In this document: piece after piece, positions 1 through 5,877 of the stretch | Layout of the letters: each line of letters starts with the position of its first letter | How positions within the stretch are numbered: position 1 is the first letter of the stretch | DNA from: CAZNVB01 sp964576265 | Lineage (GTDB): Bacteria; Acidobacteriota; Aminicenantia; Aminicenantales; UBA8522 | Length of the DNA: 8,496 nt | Direction of reading: 5' to 3' | Assembly (NCBI GenBank): GCA_964576265.1 | Contig: CAZNVB010000006.1 | Coordinates: forward strand, 1 to 8,496 | Made by a program: the position numbers and the translations under genes | Notes under the pieces: model-generated | The model's database searches: none | Told to the model about the DNA's origin: nothing | Seen by the model: only the letters and a program-made list of their open reading frames with translations

Positions 1-36
1 CTCCGAAGAGGGCAGCCGATAGTCGTAGAGCAATGA
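1..36 (+). CDS. 3' end of an upstream gene (partial, product unknown)
   Basis: Reading from base 1 gives the codons for LRRGQPIVVEQ and then TGA at 34-36. This stop overlaps the ATG of the following glycosyltransferase in an ATGA arrangement, a common sign of translational coupling inside an operon. One other frame stops at 20-22 and the third runs into the glycosyltransferase, so this frame is the best candidate for a preceding gene. Eleven residues are too few to identify a product; given the locus, another polysaccharide gene is likely. Confidence 0.4.
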   Translation, partial: LRRGQPIVVEQ

Positions 37-1352
37 GAATTCTTCTGCTGACTGCCTACTTCCCTCCCGATACCGGCTCGGCTTCGCACCTTTTCTACGA
101 ACTGGGCGGCGAACTGGTGCGGCGAGGCCACCGCGTTTCCGTCCTCACCGGCATGCCCGGCTACAACGCTTTAGGGCCGCTCGAGAGATATAAGGGGAAA
201 AAGTGGATAAGGGAAGAGGTGGATGGAATGCAGGTCGTGCGCGTCGCCACGCCCCGGATGCCGCGTCATCTCATGGTCGGCCGGGCGCTGTGGCAGTTCG
301 GAGGCGCCCTGGCTTTCTTTCTGGCCGGGCTGCGCCATGTTCGGCCTGATTTGATCATGGCTTATTCGCCGCCTCTTCCCCTCGGCCTTACTGCGTGGGG
401 TTTTAAGAAGCTTCGAGGCATTCCTTTCGTCCTTAACGTCCAAGACCTCTTCCCCCAGAGCATTATTGACCTCGGCCTATTGAAAAACAGAGGGATTATC
501 CGGATTTTCGAGAAGATGGAGCGCTTCCTTTACAGAAGGGCCGATACGGTCACCGTTCACTCCCGGGGCAATTGGAAGCATGTGGTGGGGAAAATTGAAG
601 GAGGAAAAAAGAAAGGAGCGAAACCGGAAAGCGGGAAAAAAGCAAAAGTGCAGGTCATTCCCAACTGGGTGGATGTAGGCTTCATCAAGCCGGGCGAGAG
701 AATGAACGGGTTCCGTAAACAACACGGCCTGGGTGATGTCTTTGTTGTCTCTTTTGCGGGCGTTTTGGGCTACTCCCAGGACCTGGATGTTGTCCTCGAA
801 GCCGCCCGCATTCTTGAAGACGGAAGGCAGAAGAAAGGAGATGGAGGGTGGAAGGCGGAAGGCGGAGATTGGGAATCGAACATCCTTTTCCTCATCGTCG
901 GTGACGGCGTGGAGAAGCAGAGGCTTGAGTCGAAAGCGAAAAATCTCAGCCTGGATAACGTGCGCTTTTTGCCGATGCAGTCAAGGGAAAAATACCCCGA
1001 GATACTTCACGCTTCAGATGTCTGCCTTGTCACCCTTTATGAAAAGGTGAAGACCCCGGTCGTTCCGTCGAAAATCCTGAGCATCATGGCTGCCGGACGG
1101 CCTGTGGTGGCGGCGCTCAATCCGGACGGCGACGCGCCGAGGCTTGTGGAGGAAGCCGGGTGCGGAATTTGTGTGCCGCCTGAAGATCCTGAGGCGCTGG
1201 TTGAGGCCGTTCTCAAGCTTTACCATGATGAGGAGCTGCGAACAGAGATGGGCCGGAAGGGACGCCGCTATGCGGAAGAGCATCTATCTCTGGAGAAGTG
1301 CGCGAGTCAGTACGAGGAGCTTCTGAGCGGATTGACGGGCCAAAACGTTTAG
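33..1352 (+). CDS. GT4-family glycosyltransferase (WcaI/WbuB-like)
   Basis: This 439-residue protein looks like a GT-B fold, GT4-family enzyme that transfers a sugar from a nucleotide donor to a lipid-linked acceptor at the cytoplasmic face of the inner membrane. The N-terminal domain starts with MRILLLTAYFPPDTGSASH and continues with GHRVSVLTGMPGYN, as in WcaI/WbuB proteins. The mid-region VLNVQDLFPQS and YRRADTVTVHS also fits. The donor-binding half has IPNWVD at 209-214, VGDG near 289-292, VPSK at 344-347 and a later EEAGCGICVPPEDPEAL stretch. Two low-complexity segments, about residues 187-205 and 263-282, look inserted in loops; the flanking core motifs stay intact. ATG at 33 is chosen because the canonical first beta strand begins there and a preceding stop overlaps it; the ribosome site is weak. 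Donor and acceptor sugars cannot be told from sequence. Confidence 0.9.
   Translation: MRILLLTAYFPPDTGSASHLFYELGGELVRRGHRVSVLTGMPGYNALGPLERYKGKKWIREEVDGMQVVRVATPRMPRHLMVGRALWQFGGALAFFLAGLRHVRPDLIMAYSPPLPLGLTAWGFKKLRGIPFVLNVQDLFPQSIIDLGLLKNRGIIRIFEKMERFLYRRADTVTVHSRGNWKHVVGKIEGGKKKGAKPESGKKAKVQVIPNWVDVGFIKPGERMNGFRKQHGLGDVFVVSFAGVLGYSQDLDVVLEAARILEDGRQKKGDGGWKAEGGDWESNILFLIVGDGVEKQRLESKAKNLSLDNVRFLPMQSREKYPEILHASDVCLVTLYEKVKTPVVPSKILSIMAAGRPVVAALNPDGDAPRLVEEAGCGICVPPEDPEALVEAVLKLYHDEELRTEMGRKGRRYAEEHLSLEKCASQYEELLSGLTGQNV
591..647 (+). repeat. Purine-rich low-complexity insertion in the glycosyltransferase
   Basis: Nearly all G and A on the coding strand, this stretch encodes Lys/Gly/Glu-rich residues 187-205 (KIEGGKKKGAKPESGKKAK). 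It sits just before the conserved VQVIPNWVD strand, where related GT4 enzymes normally have a short loop. The reading frame is preserved. It is probably a solvent-exposed loop expansion; the lack of a comparison alignment here limits certainty. Confidence 0.5.
822..863 (+). repeat. GGAAGGC heptamer repeats in the glycosyltransferase gene
   Basis: The 7-base unit GGAAGGC occurs at 822-828 and as a direct tandem at 850-856 and 857-863, inside a purine-rich tract of about 819-878. The tract encodes residues 263-282, rich in Gly, Lys, Asp and Trp, between the helix ending ARILE and the conserved strand ILFLIVGDG. Because 7 is not a multiple of 3, changes in copy number would usually shift the frame, so the present length must have been selected or compensated. 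Confidence 0.55.
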
Positions 1353-1412
1353 ATTCTTTAATCGAAGCCGGGGGAATAAATATAAATCGAACAAATCCTT
1401 TCTATCCAAATC

Positions 1413-1441
1413 TTGTCGCTCTAATAATTATCTGTTATCAT
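1413..1441 (+). promoter_or_regulatory. Sigma-70-like promoter candidate for hicB-hicA
   Basis: TTGTCG at 1413-1418 (4 of 6 to TTGACA) and TATCAT at 1436-1441 (5 of 6 to TATAAT) are separated by 17 bases, and transcription would start about 1447-1449, just before the hicB ribosome site. The spacer contains a perfect 8-base palindrome, ATAATTAT, at 1424-1431, which could be an operator, but such short AT palindromes also arise by chance. The leader would be only about 10 bases. Confidence 0.45.
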
Positions 1442-1457
1442 TTGTAAAAGAGATAGG

Positions 1458-1697
1458 ATGGCAAAAATGAAAAAAATTCACCACCTGCCAATCATAATTG
1501 AAAAAGATGAGGACGGATTCTATGTGGTGGAGTGCCCTGTTTTTTCGGGGTGCTATTCGCAAGGAGAGACCATAGATGAAGCCCTTAAAAATATTCGTGA
1601 AGTGATTGAGCTGTGTTTGGAAGAGAAGGAAAACCGCGAACTTCTTGACAATTTCAATCCACAAGAAATAAGTTTTCATACTCTCATCTATGCCTAA
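1458..1697 (+). CDS. hicB: HicB-family antitoxin (short form)
   Basis: This 79-residue protein matches the small HicB fold, a partial RNase H-like domain that binds and blocks the mRNA-cleaving toxin HicA. The diagnostic motifs are EKDEDGFYVVECPVFSG at about 15-31, followed by GCYSQGETIDEALKNI at 31-46 and an acidic helix. It ends soon after this domain and has no visible C-terminal helix-turn-helix or ribbon-helix-helix, so it is the short class; DNA binding and autoregulation are therefore uncertain. The start at 1458 follows a purine-rich AAAAGAGATAGG; a start at codon 4 is also possible. Its stop overlaps the hicA ATG by 8 bases, as usual for such pairs. Hand-counted GC is about 39 percent over 230 bases, clearly lower than the surrounding genes, which suggests horizontal acquisition. 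Confidence 0.88.
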   Translation: MAKMKKIHHLPIIIEKDEDGFYVVECPVFSGCYSQGETIDEALKNIREVIELCLEEKENRELLDNFNPQEISFHTLIYA

Positions 1698-1920
1698 ACT
1701 TCCCATTATCTCCGGGGATAAGGCGGTTCGTTGTTTCGAGAGGTTGGGATACTAGGTGGTACGTCAAAGAGGCAGTCATATGCGCCGGCATCATAAGTTT
1801 GATAAAAGCAAAAAGCCGTTGACAATTCCCCGGCACAAGCTTCTCGGTAAAGGTCTACTGCGGAAATTGATTCGCGATGCTGATATCAGCATTGAAGAGC
1901 TGCTGAATCTATTGTCATAA
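1690..1920 (+). pseudogene. hicA: HicA-family mRNA interferase toxin, interrupted by an in-frame TAG
   Basis: Reading from ATG at 1690, which overlaps the end of hicB, gives MPKLPIISGDKAVRCFERLGY and then TAG at 1753-1755. The same frame continues with VVRQRGSHMRRHH, a PLTIPRH segment and KGLLRKLIRDADISIEELL before TAA at 1918-1920. Together the two parts make a full-length HicA of 76 codons with only codon 22 replaced by a stop. HicA is a small double-stranded-RNA-binding-like ribonuclease that cuts translated mRNAs; its catalytic His in the GSH motif (residue 30) lies after the stop and is intact. Translation could restart at GTG 1756, directly after the TAG, retaining this His but losing the first helix. 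ATG 1780, preceded by AAAGAGG, would lose the His. Most likely this is a recently inactivated toxin; a sequencing error is the main alternative. Confidence 0.8.
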
Positions 1921-2009
1921 AAAAGCCTGGAGGCATAGGAGTTTCACCCTGGGAACGTTTCCATACCCATAAATTCGACTACCCTTAAGGAAAATGAAGG
2001 GGAAATCTG
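1921..2009. other. Intergenic gap between hicA and the epimerase gene
   Basis: These 89 bases show no coding potential, strong promoter or convincing terminator. Only small inverted repeats are visible, GCCT/AGGC at 1925-1934 and GGAA/TTCC around 1952-1962, each with 4-base stems and no U-tract. AAGGGG at 1997-2002 is a good ribosome site 7 bases ahead of the ATG at 2010. Confidence 0.5.
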
Positions 2010-3059
2010 ATGGAGAAATACCCAAATTCTTATGAAGAAAAGAAAATTTTGATCACGGGAGGCGCGGGGGCGATTGGAAGCAACCTGACGCGGAGGCTTT
2101 CTGAGCTTGGAGCGGGGCTGGTGATTGTTCTTGACGATCTATCGGCGTCCTATGAATGGAATATCCCGCGGGCAGCGAATGTGATGTTCGTAAGGGGAAG
2201 CGTTACGGATGACGTGGCGTTGAAGCGGGTTTTCCAGGAAAGGCCGGAATATGTCTTTCATCTGGCCGCCTTCTTCGCCAATCAGAACTCGGTGGATTAT
2301 CCGGAAAGAGATATTGCGGCGAACGGCCTGGGAACGTTGAAGGTCCTCGAGTATTCCAATTTGGGAAAAGTCCAAAAATTCGTTTACGCATCGTCGGGCT
2401 GCTCGATCTACGGGAGCCAGGCTCCCCTGCCCTTAAAGGAAGAGTTCATGTCCATGGACTTGAGCACGCCCTATCAGATCACCAAGATGCTCGGAGAGCT
2501 TTATTGCAACTTCTTCTATCATCATTACGGGCTGAAGGTTGTCAAAACGCGGTTTTTCAACTCCTACGGCCCGGGCGAGGTGCCGGGCCAGTACCGGAAT
2601 GTCATCCCGAATTTCATTTACTGGGCCATGAAGGGCCTGCCCCTTCCCATAACCGGAAGCGGCGAGGAGACGAGGGATTTCGCCTATGTGGACGATTTGA
2701 TTGACGGCATGCTCCGGGCGGCCTATTTTGAGGAGGCCGTGGGCGAGGCGCTGAACCTCGCTTCGAGCCGGGAGATCAGGGTCAAGGATCTTGCCGATGG
2801 GATTAATGAGCTGACCGGGAATAAGGCCGGAGTGAAGTTCGTCGCCCGGAGGAAGTGGGATACGAAGCCGCGATTGCTCGCTTCTATTGAAAAGGCCAAG
2901 AGAATTATCGGCTACGAGCCGAGGATGGTTTTTGAGGAAGGCCTGAAGAGGACGGTCCAGTGGTTCAAAGACAACTGGGAAAATATCGAGAGATCGGCTT
3001 CTTTCGGGCCCGGGATGTCTTCCGCGGTAAGAGATTATTTTCATAAAGAAAATCTTTAA
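2010..3059 (+). CDS. NAD-dependent extended-SDR sugar-nucleotide epimerase/dehydratase
   Basis: This 349-residue cytoplasmic enzyme probably epimerises, dehydrates or decarboxylates a nucleotide sugar to make a precursor for the polysaccharide. The Rossmann motif GGAGAIG is at 17-23, an acidic cofactor-selecting VLDDLSAS follows the second strand, and HLAAF lies where the NAD-binding HxAA motif is expected. The active-site pair is Y155/K159 in YQITK. RFFNSYGPGE and the later RDFAYVDDLIDG are typical substrate-domain motifs of GalE/UDP-glucuronate-decarboxylase relatives. The serine segment reads SSGCSIYG (128-135), so the residue four before the Tyr, Ser in E. coli GalE, is Gly here; related enzymes tolerate variants, and nearby serines may serve. 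A C-terminal tail of about 25 residues follows the last conserved helix. The strong AAGGGG site supports ATG 2010. Substrate is unknown. Confidence 0.88.
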   Translation: MEKYPNSYEEKKILITGGAGAIGSNLTRRLSELGAGLVIVLDDLSASYEWNIPRAANVMFVRGSVTDDVALKRVFQERPEYVFHLAAFFANQNSVDYPERDIAANGLGTLKVLEYSNLGKVQKFVYASSGCSIYGSQAPLPLKEEFMSMDLSTPYQITKMLGELYCNFFYHHYGLKVVKTRFFNSYGPGEVPGQYRNVIPNFIYWAMKGLPLPITGSGEETRDFAYVDDLIDGMLRAAYFEEAVGEALNLASSREIRVKDLADGINELTGNKAGVKFVARRKWDTKPRLLASIEKAKRIIGYEPRMVFEEGLKRTVQWFKDNWENIERSASFGPGMSSAVRDYFHKENL

Positions 3060-3065
3060 CAGCGA

Positions 3066-4589
3066 TTGACCGTGAAGAAACTCTCTTTGCCCCTGAATGC
3101 CTCCGAGAGGCGCTCTCTGCTCCTTGTTCTCGACATCATCGGCCTGAATCTGGCCCTCTTCATTTCCCTGATGATTCGGCCCGAGTATGAACTGGATCTC
3201 AAAGTTTTTCTTTATCGCCCGAATTGGTTTTTGATTTTGACATTCCTCTGGATTTTCACCGCCGGCATGTTCGACGGCTACGATTTTTCGGTTATCGGCG
3301 ACGCAAGAAGGTCGGTCATCTCGGCGGGAAAAGCTGTTCTTTTGGTTTGCGGGGTTTATCTCATTATTCCCTATGTCACGCCGATTCTTCCCTCGGGCCG
3401 GAGATATCTTGTCGGCTTCATCCTCCTCACCCTGGCCTTCGTCACCGGCATCAGGGCTGTTTACGCGGCGGCCTTCTCGACCACGGCCTTCAAAAGGAGG
3501 GCGCTCATATTGGGAACGGGCTGGGAAGCCCTCGCCATTGCCCGGACCATCCGGGATTTCGGAAAGAGCGTTTATGAGGTGGCGGGCTTTGTCGGCCTGG
3601 GCGCTGGGCCGCCGGAGAAGACCGATGGTGATTCCGTTCCGCCGGACGAACGGCAAAAGGCCGATCGAGCCGACGCTTCCCCCAAAACGAACGCCTTCGA
3701 TTGCGGGGAAAGAGAGGAAAGCCGGGTCGAGAAGAGTCAACTGGAAGAATTTGGCCAAATTGTGGGCGAAGCGAAAGACCTCTGTGCGCTCGTTCCCTCG
3801 TCGCAAATCACGTCCCTCATTCTTGCCTATCCCGGCGAGGCGGACGGCCGCCTTTTTGATACGTTGACCGAATGCCTCGAGCTCGGGGTCGAGCTCATCC
3901 CGATGACGGTCTTGTACGAAAAGCTCACCGGAAGAGTGCCGGTTCACCTGGCTGAGAATGAATGGTTTGTAGCCATGCCGATCAACCATCCCGGGACAAA
4001 TTTCTTGTGGCCCGCGGTCAAAAGGGCTTCGGATATTGTTCTTTCTTCGCTCGGGCTGATTTTTCTCTCGCTGGCTTTCCCGTTTATCGCGCTGGCGATT
4101 TATCTCGATTCGCCCGGGCCGATATTCTACAGGCAGGAGAGGGTGGGGAAGGGAGGCCGGCGCTTCAAGGCGGTGAAATTCCGGTCGATGATTCCCGAGG
4201 CGGAGAAGGAGGGCGCCGTCTGGGCCGCCAAGAACGACCGCCGGGTGACGAGGGTGGGAAAGATTTTGAGGCGCACCCACATCGACGAGTTTCCCCAGTT
4301 CATCAACATTTTGAAGGGGGAAATGAGCGCTGTCGGGCCGAGGGCGGAGAGGCCGGAATTCGTGGAGAAGCTGAGGAAAGAGATTCCTTTTTACGGGGCG
4401 CGCCATGCGGTGCGGCCGGGAATGGCCGGCTGGGGGCTCGTCAAGCAGGGCTACGCGGCGTCGAAAGAGGACGCGCTCGTCAAGCTACAGTACGATCTGT
4501 ATTACATCAAGCATCAGGGGCCCTGGCTCGATACGATCATTCTGCTCAAGACGTTCCTGAATACGGTCACATTTCGGGGCCGCGCCTGA
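3066..4589 (+). CDS. Polyprenyl-phosphate glycosyl-1-phosphate transferase (initiating sugar transferase)
   Basis: This 507-residue inner-membrane enzyme would transfer a sugar-1-phosphate from a nucleotide sugar to undecaprenyl phosphate, the first step of repeat-unit assembly. Four hydrophobic helices lie at about 18-38, 48-69, 90-106 and 113-137, followed by a Rossmann-like CoA_binding_3 region (ALILGTG, 146-152) and a membrane-associated helix at 324-348. The catalytic Bac_transf domain has KRASD at 319-323, GPIFYRQERVGKGG, KFRSM, the Asp-Glu dyad D407/E408 in IDEFPQF, and VGPRAERPEF, then RPGMAGWGLVKQGY and LQYDLYYIK. This C-terminus resembles the EpsB/XrtA-associated EPS transferases. 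Residues 179-225 look like a hydrophilic insertion. It begins 6 bases after the epimerase stop, in the same frame; TTG 3066 or GTG 3072 may be the start, and no strong ribosome site is visible, suggesting coupling. The sugar is unknown. Confidence 0.9.
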   Translation: MTVKKLSLPLNASERRSLLLVLDIIGLNLALFISLMIRPEYELDLKVFLYRPNWFLILTFLWIFTAGMFDGYDFSVIGDARRSVISAGKAVLLVCGVYLIIPYVTPILPSGRRYLVGFILLTLAFVTGIRAVYAAAFSTTAFKRRALILGTGWEALAIARTIRDFGKSVYEVAGFVGLGAGPPEKTDGDSVPPDERQKADRADASPKTNAFDCGEREESRVEKSQLEEFGQIVGEAKDLCALVPSSQITSLILAYPGEADGRLFDTLTECLELGVELIPMTVLYEKLTGRVPVHLAENEWFVAMPINHPGTNFLWPAVKRASDIVLSSLGLIFLSLAFPFIALAIYLDSPGPIFYRQERVGKGGRRFKAVKFRSMIPEAEKEGAVWAAKNDRRVTRVGKILRRTHIDEFPQFINILKGEMSAVGPRAERPEFVEKLRKEIPFYGARHAVRPGMAGWGLVKQGYAASKEDALVKLQYDLYYIKHQGPWLDTIILLKTFLNTVTFRGRA

Positions 4590-4625
4590 ATGAAAGAAAT
4601 GAGTGATCGGGATAGAAGTCGTTGA
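4590..4625 (+). CDS. Possible 11-codon leader ORF before the beta-barrel gene
   Basis: ATG at 4590 directly follows the TGA of the sugar transferase and encodes MKEMSDRDRSR, ending at TGA 4623-4625. That stop overlaps the TTG start of the beta-barrel gene by two bases. Its placement would let ribosomes leaving the transferase pass straight on to the barrel gene, a plausible coupling device, but the ORF is so short that chance is a real alternative. Confidence 0.25.
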   Translation: MKEMSDRDRSR

Positions 4626-5851
4626 GAGAAAGAAAGAGGCTTGGCGCGCTGTTGACGGTCGTGATGTTGCTGGCTTTCCGCGGCCTGAGTTTTGCCGGCA
4701 CCTGGCGGGGCGACGAGCTCAGGCGGTTGTGGAGCGAAGCGGCGTGGAGGATGGGGCCGCTCAAGGTGCAGCCGATGCTCATGCTGACGAACGCCGGGTA
4801 TGATACGAATGTTTTTCATTCGCCCTACGATCCGGTCAAAGACTACACATTTACGGCGGGGCCGGCCTTCAATGTTTATTTAAAGCTGAAAAACAGGCTG
4901 ATGCTGACTTTTTACGGCTCGCCGCAGTACGTCTATTACGTCGAGACAAAGAGGGAGCGGACCTGGAACTATTACACGGGCGCGGATGTCCACCTCCTTT
5001 TCAACAGGTTTCTCCTTTCGGCCGGAGCGGGGTATTCGGACGCCCGCGAGAGGTGGAACACCGAGATCGACATCCGGCCGCGGAGGAAAGAGCAGAGCGC
5101 GAGAACCTCGGTCCTGTGGCAGCCGACGAAGAGGCTTTCCTTTTCGCTGGGCGCGAGGCGGGCGGAGTACGGCTACGAGAACATCGAGTATGAAAGATTC
5201 CAGGTGAGGGAGCAGTTGAACAGGACGGAGAACTACGTCAACCTCACCGGATATTACCGGCTCACGGCGAGGACGAGGCTCTTCGGCGATGTCGAGTACG
5301 GATATTTCGACTTCGAGAGCCCGGCGAATTTCCGGGATTCGGAAAGCTACGGGTTTTACGGCGGGCTCGAGTTCGCGCCGCTCGGGAGAGTCCGGGGGAG
5401 AGTGAGGCTCGGGTACAAATACTTTTACTCGCTCCGGGTTTACGGCCAGGATTTCGTCGGCCTGGTCGGCGATACGAGCGTCCAGGTGAGGTTCATGAGG
5501 AGGCTTGCGGCGAGGGCGAGCTACCGGCGGGATGTCCAGTTTTCGCTCTGGTACGGGAACGTCTATTACCTCGAGAACAGGGCGGGCGGCGGGCTTTCGG
5601 TCTATGTTCACAAAAGAGTCAGGCTGGATTATGATTACAGTTGGGGAAGGAACGAGTACCCGCGGTGGACGCAGGAGGCGATGGCGAAGCGGTTGGATGA
5701 GTACACGGTCCACTCGGTGGGTTTGTATTTTCGGCTGAAGCAGGAGATCGGGATCGGGATCGTGGCCTCGCGGTGGGCGCGGGACTCGAACCTCGACTGG
5801 GAGGACGACCGCCGCGATTTTATCGGCCTCAACCTCATTTATGATTTTTAA
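4622..5851 (+). CDS. Outer-membrane beta-barrel protein of the polysaccharide export system
   Basis: The 409-residue product starts with a typical Sec signal peptide: basic RERKRL, a hydrophobic core at 7-22, and a likely cut after SFA at 23-25. The rest is rich in alternating aromatic and polar residues with short turns, typical of outer-membrane barrels; I count about 18 amphipathic strands by eye. Near the mature N-terminus, AGYDTNVF followed by YTFTAGPAFNVYL resembles the barrel family found in EPS and PEP-CTERM/exosortase loci (BBP2-like). It ends in NLIYDF, whose terminal Phe fits the BAM recognition signal. It probably forms the outer-membrane pore or an assembly site for the polymer. 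The TTG at 4622 is chosen because an in-frame stop at 4613-4615 rules out earlier starts and later starts would destroy the signal peptide. It lies 32 bases after the transferase gene and 26 before the export gene, so one operon is likely. Confidence 0.82.
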   Translation: MRERKRLGALLTVVMLLAFRGLSFAGTWRGDELRRLWSEAAWRMGPLKVQPMLMLTNAGYDTNVFHSPYDPVKDYTFTAGPAFNVYLKLKNRLMLTFYGSPQYVYYVETKRERTWNYYTGADVHLLFNRFLLSAGAGYSDARERWNTEIDIRPRRKEQSARTSVLWQPTKRLSFSLGARRAEYGYENIEYERFQVREQLNRTENYVNLTGYYRLTARTRLFGDVEYGYFDFESPANFRDSESYGFYGGLEFAPLGRVRGRVRLGYKYFYSLRVYGQDFVGLVGDTSVQVRFMRRLAARASYRRDVQFSLWYGNVYYLENRAGGGLSVYVHKRVRLDYDYSWGRNEYPRWTQEAMAKRLDEYTVHSVGLYFRLKQEIGIGIVASRWARDSNLDWEDDRRDFIGLNLIYDF

Positions 5852-5862
5852 ATGTTGCTCGC

Positions 5863-5870
5863 AGGAGAGG
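5863..5870 (+). promoter_or_regulatory. Ribosome binding site setting the GTG start at 5878
   Basis: AGGAGAGG lies 7 bases before GTG 5878. This strong site, plus the basic and hydrophobic signal sequence that begins at this codon (KKFSVHIFFLIS), fixes a GTG start for the export protein gene. Confidence 0.75.
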
Positions 5871-5877
5871 ACTTAAG

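Noticed and set aside
1353..1400. Rho-independent terminator after the glycosyltransferase
   Set aside because: No GC-rich stem followed by a T-run is present; the area is merely AT-rich.
1753..1755. Amber codon read as pyrrolysine or another amino acid
   Set aside because: Two other genes in the window end in TAG, and HicA families do not carry a recoded residue at this place; a nonsense mutation or read error is simpler.
1921..1962. Terminator or operator hairpins after hicA
   Set aside because: Stems are only 4 bases with no T-tract after them, so they are within chance.
1912..1974. Separate promoter for the epimerase gene
   Set aside because: TTGTCA at 1912-1917 has only a poor -10 partner (CATAGG), and CATAAA at 1969-1974 has no -35 at proper spacing.
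2433..4406. Long open frame of 657 codons on the - strand across the epimerase and sugar transferase genes
   Set aside because: It lies antisense to two genes with clear family motifs, its translation is rich in Arg, Pro and Gln with no recognisable domain, and such frames are expected opposite GC-biased codons.
4880..5713. 277-codon - strand frame opposite the beta-barrel gene
   Set aside because: The translation is a Pro/Arg/Val-rich shadow without motifs, while the + strand has a signal peptide, strand pattern and terminal Phe.
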